Program-made: the position numbers and the translations under genes
Part shown: positions 12,011 to 22,959 of the stretch, piece by piece
Layout: every line of letters starts with the position of its first letter
Numbering within the stretch: position 1 is the first letter of the stretch
Notes under the pieces: model-generated
Database searches by the model: none
What the model saw: only the letters and a program-made list of their open reading frames with translations
What the model was told of the DNA's origin: nothing
Origin: Flabesymbios commensalis
Taxonomy: Eukaryota > Annelida > Polychaeta > Terebellida > Flabelligeridae
Reading direction: 5' to 3'
Assembly (NCBI GenBank): GCA_964017125.1
Contig: OZ024912.1
Location: 61,222,107 to 61,286,106, forward strand
DNA length: 64,000 nucleotides

Positions 12011-14820
12011 TGATCCCTTCATACTCTAAGTATTGTAAGTTATTATGTATGTAACTAGGCCCAGTAAATAGTCGGCATGTCCTGGGCTTCCATGGTAGCA
12101 CATTCAGATCAGCTGTGGAATAGTAATGAAATGTGGGTAGCTGTTTCAACTCTGGCTTGATTGAATTATGCTTGGCATGGATAGTGGTTACGCATATAAA
12201 GTGCTACAAACTGGTCAAAGGCTATGGAGTGTGCATTGTTGCATAATGGTAGTGGGCAGCATAAAGAACCCTTTGAAGTTACAGGACGGAAGTGAGGCCT
12301 AAACTTTGGACTCCTGCCTGCTGTGATAAGAGTGCAGAAAGTCACACTCAATTATCTCAGTTATAATTTAATACAGTTAGGCCTATATCTTCTCAGAGAC
12401 TGGTCTAACTTGTAAACAATATTTGAAAAGCGGCATAAAGTCAATTACCGGTATAAAACATTATAGATATATACTGGTTCACCTGAGTCATATGTTGGAT
12501 GTAACCTCAGTGTTTGAACCACAGTGAGTAGCCTACAGTGGTGCTTGAATTATCTTTTTGTTGTTATATTAATACATGTATTAAATATATGTACATATGT
12601 ATTTAAATATCAGTCGGTGCTTTTTGTAGATAAAAATATGATGTATATGTTACAACATAATTATGATATAAAAACCAACATCATCGTCGCAATGCACTAC
12701 AATGCTGGTTTAACAAGGCTGACAACATATGGTTAGTGTATTGTTGCCAAACACAATTAGTTCGGAGGCATAATGTGAAAGTCTCCACAGCACATCTTAG
12801 CAATCAAAAATCAAAAAGTCCAAACGTTTTTATAATCAATTTGATTAAATGTGTAATAATCTGAAATAGACTACAAGTATATTAATTGTGCTCAGACAAA
12901 TTAAGAAGTATGGTGTGGTATAAGAAGTTCTTTGAAATGATAGTGGGTGTTTCAGAACCTGAAAGTATATGTACCTGAATTCGACAAACAATAGTCAAAG
13001 CCTTGCAAATATTTGAAAATTTGATTTACTTTAACAAATTAGTAATTCGATTAAAATTAATGCTGCTTTGACTTTTTAACCCCTTAAGCCCCCACGATGT
13101 ATTAGAGCCTAATTTCACACCCTTGAAAACAGACTTAATTTTCCTACAACAAAGGGTTTTAGAACGAAAATCTCTGTGAAACTGGTTACCAATACATGTA
13201 CATGGCAATTTTTTTTAAACCACATCAAGTGATCTTAATCGACTACAAGTCGAGAATTGCGACAGCAATTCTTCTCTTGTAGTGGATGAAGATGACAATG
13301 GTAAATCCAGGCTTGAAAGGGTTAAATTGATCCCCAGCAATGCATGTAACCATATAACAAAGCAGCACCATCCAATTGGTCACCAATGGCACAAAGTGCC
13401 CTCTCCACATGTGATAGCTTATTGTGTTTTAGTTTAAAATACGGCCAATGTACTTAATAATTGTGCCATTATGACAATCTTTCATGAATTATTCTGAATT
13501 TCAGAATTTCATTCGAAAAGATGGAAGTGTTAGTCTCTGTTATGCCACCTAATATCTAAAGGATAGTATAGGTCTAGATACAAGTTATAATATGAAACAA
13601 CACGTGAAATATTCATGTATTTATTGATGTTTATGGAATAAACCTATCATTGTGGGTAATTCAAATGTTAGTTTGATTAAAGTGTTTTTCCTCATTTTAA
13701 AAGGAAACTGGTTATTAATAGCTTGTCAATGACAGCTGACTTTCCAGGAAAATGTGAACATTTTACTGGAGTAAGTAGTGTTCGCCCACAAATGGGTTAT
13801 TGTTGTTAGACTGTTTTTATACCCCTTATCAATATTAGCTTCTGCTGTTACGAGTTGTTTTTTCACCTATGTATTCGACTGGTGACATCTGATCTACATT
13901 GTTAATATGTTCCATTGTGCTGCACCCCGTATATTACATGATGTTGTTTTGTTTTAAGTATTATGACATTATATTTATTATTATATTAATGATACTTTTA
14001 TTACCAAGCTGTACACCATACAAGTATGCACCTTTATCATAGTATTTATTCTTTGACCGATGCCTATGTTGAGAGCAGGCATGAACACCATAAGAGTATC
14101 TTCGTTTTATCACAGTTACTTAATCTTGCATGTTAATTTATTGACGTTGAACCTGAATACATAGCAACACTTTTTTTTATGAATATCTAGTTGTTACTGT
14201 TATGCGTATTAGTGAAAACTGATTACTGGTTTTGATTTTAGAAAACCCGATAAGCATGGCTTGATGTGGATAGACTTTTAATTACATCTGTAATATATTT
14301 CACCCTGTTTCTTGTTGACGCATATCTGACTGCACAGTTTAATAAATTTATGTTGTTGGCATTGTGTCTAATATTATATTTACGGGGGGGGGGGGGGGGT
14401 AGCATGCATGTCATATCTGCCGCGCAATTAGCCCCACAACGCGTCGACGGTTGCCAATTTATCTCACCTTGCTAATGCTTCACATACAAGTGCAACGTTA
14501 TCACTGAAATTTCAAAAATCATGACTTTTTATGACCAAATTTTTCATGACGAAATAACACCAAACGTGATTTTTTTAATAATTGAATCATGAACACAGGG
14601 GCGGATCAAAACGGGGGGTTCAACCCCCGCCTTTAACCCCCCCTCCCCCCCACACTTTATAAATTATAATCTTATCTAAGGGTTTCCTTGTGAGCTGTTA
14701 ACACAATGAGGGACAAACCTTGCCTACTATGCCTTAGATTTCAATAGAAAGCCTTTGCCTTTGGAATTCATAAATTTTCTCCGGGGGAATGTCCCCGGAC
14801 CCCTCTATAGTGGAACGTTC
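12011..14820. other. No gene recognised
   Basis: AT-rich sequence with one diverged CAAGTCGAGAATTGC palindrome (13242-13296), a run of 16 G at 14384-14399, and at about 14596 a CAGGGGCGGATC start like the hAT-type element at 60605, followed by C- and G-runs. Open frames here are short and show no protein family I know. Confidence 0.5.
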
Positions 14821-14825
14821 TTTTG

Positions 14826-15258
14826 GCAATTTTTTTTTTACCAAAGGTCAAGGTCTAAGACTAAAAAAAAAAATAGCTAGCGTCATAAATTCAAAAATAA
14901 TTATTGGATCTCTCAATTTTTTTATGTAAAGTCACCCAGGAGTATGGAGATGCCCTGATTAGATTTTCGGACTGTTATTGGGGGTGTATATAACAAATGT
15001 GGAGAAAGTGAGTTTTTTTAACACCCATTTTTAACACCCAAAGTTATTTCAGGATTATTTTCCATCCAAACTTGCTTTCACACGGGTGAAACCTAGTTTT
15101 GATTATTGGTTGAAAGTCGAAAATCTGATCAGGTCCTCTCCATTCTCCTGGGTGACTTGACATAAAAAAATTGGGAGATGCAATAATTATTTTTGAAGTT
15201 ATGACGTTAACTATTTTTTTTTATCTCAGACTTTGACTTTGATAAAAAAAAATTGCCA
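14826..15258. mobile_element. Long foldback element of about 430 bp
   Basis: The left arm (TTTGGCAATTTTTTTTTTACC, TAGCTAGCGTCATAAATTC, TCACCCAGGAG.ATGGAGA) is complemented on the right (CTCCATTCTCCTGGGTGA, GAAGTTATGACG, AAAAATTGCCAGA). A partial copy of the core (GACTGTTATTRGGGGTATAT..AAAAATGTTGAGAAAGT) is at about 15790-15850. Confidence 0.7.
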
Positions 15259-15354
15259 GAGGGGTTGAATGTTTGTATAAATTCTGAATTCTCATAGGCC
15301 CATAGAACTACCTCAATGGTAAGCCTAATAATAATTAGGCCGACGCGGTGCATG

Positions 15355-15460
15355 GTGCCTACCCAGCAAGTTTGATGCACTGACCTGTGTTGATTGGATG
15401 TTGGGTTAGCGCCGGAGACGGTGGACCAGCAATGACGCGGCATTGGGTTAGTCAAGTGCT
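15355..15460. mobile_element. Diverged CAGCAAACAC-type palindromic element
   Basis: Starts CCCAGCAAGTTTG and contains ATGTTGGGTTAGCGCCGGAGACGG, the loop motif of this family (AGCGTCGAAGACG in better copies). The right end is diverged. Confidence 0.45.
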
Positions 15461-15907
15461 GACTTTACAAACATTATTTCGTGATTGCACGGGCTAAAAC
15501 AATGATAAAGTTTAATGTTGGACTTCTAGAATTGACGAATTTTTGGAAAAGCAGCTCCTATAAAATTCTAGGAATATTTTTGAGAAAAAGTTGGGAACCT
15601 GATTTTTTAGTTATCAATAACATTAGCCCACATTTAAATTTGGCCATGGCTGGTGTGCCAAACACGATTAGCCCGGTTCCCAAGCAGAATTAAGAGTTTT
15701 AGGTTGTCTAATTAGCATATACAAAAGGGCCGCTAAATTGACGATTTTAGGCATTTTGTGAGGAAATACATAACCATCCCACGTAAAATAGAGACTGTTA
15801 TTAGGGGTATATATAAAAAATGTTGAGAAAGTAAGTTTTTTATCACCATTAAGTTATGTGAAATTATAACATAGAACCAGCATTGGGTGGGTACATCGTG
15901 TTTACTC

Positions 15908-15993
15908 ATAGGCACCCACACCCACCCCTCTACACTATATAAATATGTATATATAGTGTGGAGGGGGGATGGGTGTGGAAAGGGGGTGCCTAT
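15908..15993. repeat. 86-bp near-perfect hairpin
   Basis: ATAGGCACCC.CACCCACCCCTC, then ACACTATATA, a short loop, TATATAGTGT and the complement ending GGGGTGCCTAT. The G-rich arm has a few extra G. Confidence 0.8.
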
Positions 15994-16539
15994 GGTTTAC
16001 TCAAGGGACATGTGGCACCGTTGAGGCATCACAGCACGCTTAGCCTAGGCTACCCTGTGCAATCTGGCTGGTAATCCTGGCGGCAGACCATGTGCGGCAA
16101 TGTAAGCTAATTTCGCCTACATTCGATTTTCTTCTTTTATATATATTTGTTACTTAACTTAGAATCAATGCTATAAAGTAAGCTTTTACAACTGTTATTG
16201 ATAATGACGCATTGCTTTTACGCATTACAGTTATTCCATGAAATTAGAATAAATAAAATAATTATATCAGATTCACCTTTGAGCATTACTCAAGGTCATC
16301 AAACTTAAGCAGCAGCCATTAAACTTTTTGCTTATTCGATTATATGGTCTTATTTTGACCTCGGAATAAGGTCGTGACACAATTTATTTATAGGTTTTAG
16401 AAATTTGTATTGCTAATACCTGATAATAATCATTGCAAAAATTTCACGCTTTCACTTTCAATGAGTTATAATAGTGCTCGTGTGATCATCGGTGACCAAT
16501 CAGAAATGAAATTTCTAACGCTCAGAGAAGCATCGCCGT

Positions 16540-16870
16540 AGCACCGCCGATGCTTCGCAGAGCAGTTCGGGAACATCGGCGATGGATCACCAATTATAAA
16601 GCCATCAGCGATATCATCACATAGAATATAGGCCTACATCGCCGATGTTTACACGAGCCTGTTGAGATCATCGCCGATGTGTCTAGAACATTTTGAACCT
16701 TGGTGTACCTCGCCGAATGTTTGCGACTGGTCGTCACCGTTCGACGATATATCGCCGATGGTTTTGTTCTTGGCGTCGAAACATTTGGAGAAAATTTCAA
16801 TGCATGCATTGAAATTTTTCTCTATGTCCCGATGCCTTAATTGGCGAATCATGGCGATGACTCGGCGATG
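16540..16870. repeat. Cluster of CATCGCCGATG motifs at the left edge of the duplication
   Basis: The self-complementary-like word ATCGCCGATG / CATCGGCGATG and close variants recur about ten times in 330 bp, together with the palindrome TTTCAATGCATGCATTGAAA. GC-rich against an AT-rich background. It ends where the tandem duplication begins. Confidence 0.6.
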
Positions 16871-17036
16871 ACAGGCGTTAAAGTGAGTCAGGTGTGCTCC
16901 TCTATAGGCCTCTACAATAAAATATGCATGGTGCAATAGTCATACATGATGGGGCGACAAGAAAGGGATGGTTGTAGGCCTATCACATGCATTTAAAAAA
17001 ATATTTCTGATATAATCACTGTAGTACAGCTGCTGA

Positions 17037-17131
17037 CTCAGCAAACACGAAACTCATTTTGGCCCACTGTTTGGCCAGCGTCGTAGACGGTCGACCAACA
17101 TTGCATGTGTCTGAGTGTCGTATTTGCTGGG
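17037..17131. mobile_element. CAGCAAACAC palindromic MITE copy
   Basis: CTCAGCAAACACGAAAC at the left, GTATTTGCTGGG at the right, with GGCCAGCGTCGTAGACGG in the loop. In duplication copy 2 (about 27052-27095) the left half is missing, a deletion of about 90 bp. Confidence 0.75.
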
Positions 17132-17447
17132 AAGGCGATATAGATTGTGATAAAAGCACCAAATTTCACACACGGGTCCCTTTTGATACTCTGAATCAGA
17201 TAAGAGGAACACCCCTATCGATTTTGACCCGTGAAATGTCCTAATTTGCATATTTCAAAATGGCCGCAAGATTAATTGAATCAGGTTTGTTCTCGGCATT
17301 TTGTGATTTTATTTGCTTTTATGTATTCTACAATTGTTGTCTGAGTATTTTTGGATATATTTCTGATGCTTTTTTAAACCGAAAATCCCCAAATTAGAAT
17401 TATCATATGCAAGGATTTCATTAAAGTTAAAATTTTCATCATAACAT

Positions 17448-17755
17448 GGGCGGGGGCCCTAGGGTAGTGGTTAGCACCGCTGCCTTTCACGCCAGAGTTC
17501 GGGGTTCGGTTCCCGGACTCGGCGGTTTGAAAGAAACAAAAATGTTTCTTCCCCATCCACGTGTGAAAGTCAGTATTGCGGGGAGCCTCCGTGACCGAGA
17601 AGTAGCGTGCTCGGCCTCAGACCGCCAGGGTACGAATTTCGAATCCTGTGTCTGGAGGACAGTGTCATCTCAATCATCTCACCATCCTCAGGAGGTTCTC
17701 CTGGCCCAGTTTAGCCTATATGTGCACAAAGGTGGCCTAAAGCCCGATTCATTTA
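17448..17755 (+). mobile_element. tRNA-derived SINE, full length, with target-site duplication
   Basis: Flanked by the 14-base direct repeat TTTCATCATAACAT (17434-17447 and 17756-17769). The head has a pol III box A-like TAGTGGTTAGCACC and box B-like GTTCGGTTCCC; a second tRNA-like part has TGACCGAGAAGTAGCG and a broken box B; the tail reads CCATCCTCAGGAGGTTCTCC and ends in ATTTC-type repeats. Duplication copy 2 has the empty site at about 27397-27415, so this insertion is younger than the split of the copies. Confidence 0.93.
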
Positions 17756-17769
17756 TTTCATCATAACAT

Positions 17770-19190
17770 AATAATTAACTGCACACACTATTTAATTGAA
17801 GCTAAAATAGTGATTAATCAAACATCCTCAATAGTTTCGTACATTTTTTTTAGATAGAAGCCTGGACAAAAAGCTCGTGAGTTTTTTGTGGGATCGCATT
17901 TAAATTTGCAATGAGTTCTCAAAAAAAAATCACGATATGATGAACAGAAATGTATTGAAAATATATTGGTTGGCACTTTTTTACTTAAAATTGTTGGTGT
18001 AAAATAACATAGGGGCCTACGTAGGGCCTACATAGTGTAGACACAGCTCATTTTTACTCACAACATGTCTTCATGAATATACCTTCATGCACTCGTATTT
18101 GAGTTGTTCCCTCAGGAAAAACAAACATCTCTATTTTTCCTTCATGCTAAGATATACGAGAAATATGTAATGTCTACATGTACATACCTCAGTAGGCCTA
18201 TCGTCTAAGAAACTAGGGAGGGCTCAGGCTGGTGAAAGAATCGAGAAGGCGGAAGGGGTATACGTACAGATACGCGACGTCGATTAGTTTCAAAAAATGC
18301 CATCACAGAATGTTAAATACAGGTGCTGACCGTGTAGCCAATACAAATCCACATCAGAGAAATTAAAACTACTTCAACGGTTGTGTTATGTAGCCTACCA
18401 GTCCATATGAAAATGTTAACACATTAGTCATTTCACTATGAGGATGCTCGTGAATCATGCTTGTCATCTCATATATTGAAGACACGATAAATTTGTGATA
18501 CGAACCACACAATGAACTGTAGGTAATATCTGGTGATAGAATTAGTCGTTTGTGGGCAGAACATTGAAAATCAGAGATTCGAAGCATTATCACTGGTGAT
18601 GAACTCAAAAAGAAAATATCATAACTTTATTGTAAATTCAGATACTCGTGTACAAGTTCCTGTGTATATATTTATCAGTATGCTGATACTTATAAACAAA
18701 ATTTAGAAACTTTAAGCTGTGTAGTGTAAATACAGCAATAGATGTATTATTTCGGCGAGACTGTACAACTTGTACAGTCCTACTCCAACGTCTACATATC
18801 AGGATGGACATATCTGGTGGAAGATATTAAAAACTGATTTTAAGCGTCCTAATCCACATACCTGGGGTGACGGAAAAACATGCGATAAACGGATGCATGT
18901 GCTGGATGACTCAACCAGAAGTGTATAAAACTCCCCACAAAACTAGTTGCCCAGAGTACCGCAAATGAAAACGGCAAATTAAACTTATAATAGGCCAATG
19001 CATGTGCTGATTTTTAAAATTCGACTAAGACAATCGTGCACTTAGATAGAATTGCACCACTACAGCTGCATCACCTTATATCACTGGCTATTTAAACAAA
19101 ACAATCAGGAACTTATGTAACTTATGCAATTTATGTAAGGCGAAATGTTGCCCAACACAGATTTGTGGTACTGTGTGCGTTTTTATTGAA
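17770..19190. other. Duplicated non-repetitive stretch, no gene assigned
   Basis: The matching segment in copy 2 is about 27415-28830. A 79-codon frame on the minus strand (18369-18608; copy 2 28011-28250) stays open in both copies with one amino-acid difference, but has no recognisable family and the copies are too similar for this to mean selection. A plus-strand frame in copy 2 (28411-28608, with DGHIWWKILNTDF) is broken by a one-base difference in copy 1. Confidence 0.4.
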
Positions 19191-19199
19191 AATACTAAC

Positions 19200-19720
19200 A
19201 AGAGCACACTCGACAATAGCCCGCCGCCATTATTGAACTTGAAGTCATTATTGCGGTCACAAGGGCAAATTATTGACATAAGATGCGAAAAAGGACAATA
19301 AATCGGCCATTTTGAATTTTTTCTCAGCCATTATTGAACTTGTCCAAGAACTACTTATTAGTAACATGCATAATAAATTTGAAGAGGATACGTGAAAAAC
19401 TTTTCAAGTTATCGCGCCCACAAGGTAAAATTATTGACGTAAAATGCGAAAAATCACAATAAATCGGCTATTTTTTTTTTTTTTCAGCCATTATTGAACT
19501 TGTCCAAGAACTACTTATTAGTAACATGCCGCAATAAGTAGGCCATTTTGAAATTTTTCCCGGCCATTATTGAACTTGTCCGAGAACTGGTCATTAGTAA
19601 CATGCATAACAAATTTGGGAAGGATACATAAAAAAAGTTATCGCGCCACAAGTAAATGTTAACGCCGACGTCGAACTTCAATTGCAATAGCCCCCCTTTT
19701 TTAATTAAAATTAAAAGGCG
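19200..19720. repeat. Tandem repeat array, CCATTATTGAACTTGTCC family, copy 1
   Basis: Units of very roughly 140-160 bp contain GCCATTATTGAACTTGTCC, ACTACTTATTAGTAACATGC, AAGTTATCGCGCCCACAAGG and AAATGCGAAAAATCRCAATA. The right end is a hairpin: CCCCCCTTTTTTAATT..AATTAAAAGGCGGGC. Copy 2 of the duplication has one more unit (28850-29520). Confidence 0.8.
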
Positions 19721-20229
19721 GGCTAAAAATCGGAAATCCGTCACTTTGTGTGTGAAGTCTCGCCCCTTTATCTGAGTTTTGGCCGTTAAATAAACTTGAA
19801 TATTTAGATATAGTAGGTATAGGCCTAAAGATTATAAAATATTATTGAAGATACAAAAAATGCCACGAGATGTTATTGCAATATTTTCATTCCACTTTGT
19901 TCATGGCAGCCATTTTGGAAAAATGCAGATTGGTATAATTCACAGGTTAAAATAGCTTTGGGGTTACATAACATTCTATCTTCAATCAGAAAATTATTTG
20001 AATATGATGTTTGTTGCCTTTTTGCATTCCGTTTTCCTAATTCTATCCAAATATACTAAGATACAATTAGGCCTACATGGGTCTTATTCTGTGAAACGCA
20101 GTGACGTCACTTGAAACCGTTTTGAATGGGAGCTGGGTGAAAAACAAGATTATGTAAGACCCCCTCCCCCATATTTTATTGTATCAGCTGGCTCGGTGAA
20201 AATGAAGGAGGTCAAGGTCGAGTTTTACA

Positions 20230-21700
20230 GAATACATAGAAGTAAAAAAAATCACAAAATACAAAAGGTTCGCCACAGGGAAGGTTCGCCACAGGAACGC
20301 TCGCCACAAAATTTGAAGGTTCGCCACAGCTTTGGAAGTTATGCCACAAATGTCATAGGAAGGTTCGCCACAACGTTAGAATGCATTATAAAATAGCGAA
20401 AACAAAAGTATATTTAAATTTTTGAACATTAGTCATAATTATATTAGATCTGTAGGCCTATATTAGATAAAGAATCATTATGGATATTCGAAAAAAATAC
20501 GGTAATAAAACTGGTACGGTATATGAATAAATGTGATTACATTATTTATATGCTAGTATATGATTAGGCGTAAATGTGGTTAAATTATTTGCAGTAACCG
20601 TTACTTAACAAAAAGACCTTTTAACAATACAATTAAATGTGATGATTTTTTTTGCAATAACAGTAGGCCTACGTAACAAAAATATCTTTTAACAATTTGA
20701 TTAAATGTGATTATTTTTTTTGCAATAACAGTTAGGCCTACTTAACAAAAATATATTTCAACAATTAATACGGTCCATATTCATGGAAAAATATTAAAAT
20801 ATAACCAGGGGTCTAACTGTGAACTCACAGCTGGAGCATGTGTCAACAGCTTTGATGAGTTGCGAGTCATTGGTGAACTCACCCGCTCCACACGTTGCAC
20901 CTCAGGTGTTGTGGTGAGGACTTTTGTGAGTCGATCGCTAATTCAGACCTGTCAGCAAGAGCCGCTCGTAAAATGTCAACAGCTTCGATGAGTGGTTAAT
21001 TCGCTCCACTAATGCTCGCGAAATGTCAATGAAAAATATAATGCGTTCAAAGGTTCAGAAACCATTGCAATTTATTATTTCATAGAAAATAAACAAAGTA
21101 TTGAATGTCGCTTTTCTCAGTGTCATTCATTCAAGTTCCTATATTCTTGATATATTGACCTAGGCTAATAGGCCCTACATGGTTTATGTGTGACAAAAAA
21201 CAATGCAAGCACAATTATCAGGATTATGTTTTATTACATTTTATTACATATATTTATTTAACTCAGTCGCCGACACCACATTTGCGATTAAAACAGAAAA
21301 AATAAGGTAACTATCAGTAACAGTATATTTATTTTAACAACTAATCCGCCGGCATCATGATTTACGGGAAACGTTATTATCAGTAACAGCTATCTTGTAG
21401 TAGGCAAATCTCCTAGAATTTCTGATTTTTAATATTATAAGTAACCTATAGGCCTAGTCGACCGTTAAGAAATATAAAATATTTATAAAAGTGATAATCT
21501 CTAAAGACGCCGACTTGTGAAAGCCGTGAGTGTTCGTATGGAAATAAATATATTTTCACATTCAATAAACAGTGGTAACCTGTTTTATAATACATCCTAA
21601 CGTTGTGGCGAACCTTCCCATGACATTTGGGGCGAACCGTCCAAAGCTGTGGCGACGTTCCTATGGCGGACCTTCCCTGTGGCGAACCTTCCTGTATTCC
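20230..21700. mobile_element. 1.4-kb element with inverted ends built from GGTTCGCCACA subrepeats, copy 1
   Basis: The left end (20265-20395) has five or six AAGGTTCGCCACA units ending ACAACGTTAGAATGCAT; the right end (21590-21700) is its complement, ending TGTGGCGAACCTTCCTGTATTC. The interior has no long open frame, so this is a non-autonomous DNA transposon by structure. Copy 2 is at 32763-34312. I cannot name the family. Confidence 0.75.
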
Positions 21701-22062
21701 ATGTGACGGGTCAAAATCGAGTGGGGTGTTCCTCTTATATGATTTAATAGTAGATGAAAAGGTACCCGTGTGTGGGCCCTATAATTTGGTGCTTTTATCA
21801 CAGCTTGGAAGCTGTAGGCTACTAATGATATTATTATTGAATTGTGACATTGTTTTTATTTTGAAATATACAGCTTACATGTATCAAACATTTTTTCTTT
21901 GTTTGCTCTTGTGAGGTTACGGTTGAAATGTCCACATAAATTACTTGCCGCTATGTTGCTGAAGATATCCTGACTGGAACACTGTTAGATATTAAATGTA
22001 AAAAAAACGTCGTCAAGCTTATGATCAAACAAAAATGTCAAAAGGGCATTTGCTGGGTAGAT

Positions 22063-22081
22063 TTTATTTGTACATTTTATT
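22063..22081 (-). promoter_or_regulatory. Two poly(A) signals for LSM6 copy 1
   Basis: Two AATAAA hexamers on the minus strand (22063-22068, 22076-22081), about 480 bp after the LSM6 stop. Both are kept in copy 2 at 34704-34709 and 34717-34722. Confidence 0.55.
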
Positions 22082-22553
22082 GAAAAAACATCCCATTTAT
22101 ACCACAGTTCTTTGATGACTTTTTTTTGGGTGACAAACTAGCCATCAGATGAAACACCAAACACATTCAAGTATAAGAAGCTGTTCAGTTGAAAACCTAG
22201 CAATTAGATGAAACAGTACATAACTAAATATAGTATCGTAGTAGTAGAATGTTTGATTTTCTAAAAAAATATGACATTTGCCCTAATAAGCTATGATGTG
22301 GAATACACTATTCTCCGATTGAACTTCATTTAGATGTATTACAATACAGAACGTCACAGTAGGAGGCAACCTCGTGGTCATTGTGTGAAAAATGGCGCTT
22401 CTCCCACTTTACACAGTGGACATAAGGGTATTGTACCTCAATCCCAACAACATATCCATGGCATCACTGTCAATGTTGCTTGCTAGCTTACATTGCTGCC
22501 TGGTGATTATGAACACGATATAGTTTGTTTGATTACTAATTTCACAAAAGCAA

Positions 22554-22793
22554 TCAAGCTCTCCTTTTCTGTATGCTAATATATAGCACATTGTTCCCTC
22601 TTATGAAGGCATCGCCATATTTGTTTTTCAGCTGTCCATTAACATACTCCTCTGTTTGTTCCAAAGCAATGTTCATGTACCCATCCAGACACGCCAATAC
22701 TCCTCTGTAATCCACACCAGAATTCAGCTTCACCACAACAGGACGACCAATAATCTGCTTGAGAAAATCACTAGGGGTCTGTTTCTTACTCAT
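22554..22793 (-). CDS. LSM6: LSm6, U6 snRNA-associated Sm-like protein (copy 1)
   Basis: Encodes a complete 79-residue LSm6, nearly identical to the 80-residue human protein from KQTPSDFLKQIIGRPVVVKL to NNVLYIS. LSm6 is one ring subunit of LSm1-7 (cytoplasmic mRNA decapping) and LSm2-8 (nuclear U6 snRNA binding). The Sm1 region (about residues 8-50) holds the loop-3 DGYMNI, and Sm2 (about 60-72) holds IRGNNVLYI, which line the RNA-binding pore. The start MSKKQTPSD matches the family. All coding sequence is in one exon; TTGTCTTCACAG ends at 22813, just upstream, so a 5' untranslated exon is expected. A possible donor, ATCAAG/GTACTAG, is near 22955. The coding bases are identical to copy 2. The upstream acceptor argues against a processed retrocopy. 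Confidence 0.97.
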   Translation of the reverse strand: MSKKQTPSDFLKQIIGRPVVVKLNSGVDYRGVLACLDGYMNIALEQTEEYVNGQLKNKYGDAFIRGNNVLYISIQKRRA

Positions 22794-22959
22794 GATGACA
22801 GCTTTTTCCACCTGTGAAGACAATAATAATATTAGTGATACAAAGTACTGAACATTCATATCATGAATTTGTGAATAAGATACAGGAATATTTCAAATAT
22901 ATTCTGCTCCATGACCCATCTTCAGAAGCGAGAGAAAAGTGACAAGACTAGTACCTTGA

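Noticed and set aside
18369-18608. 79-codon minus-strand frame, also open in copy 2 at 28011-28250
   Set aside because: No recognisable family, no exon context, and the two copies are so similar that a shared open frame carries little weight.
22554-22793. LSM6 as a processed retrocopy because its coding region is intronless
   Set aside because: A splice acceptor is retained directly upstream, there is no A-tract or target duplication, and both copies sit in a large genomic duplication with intergenic flanks.
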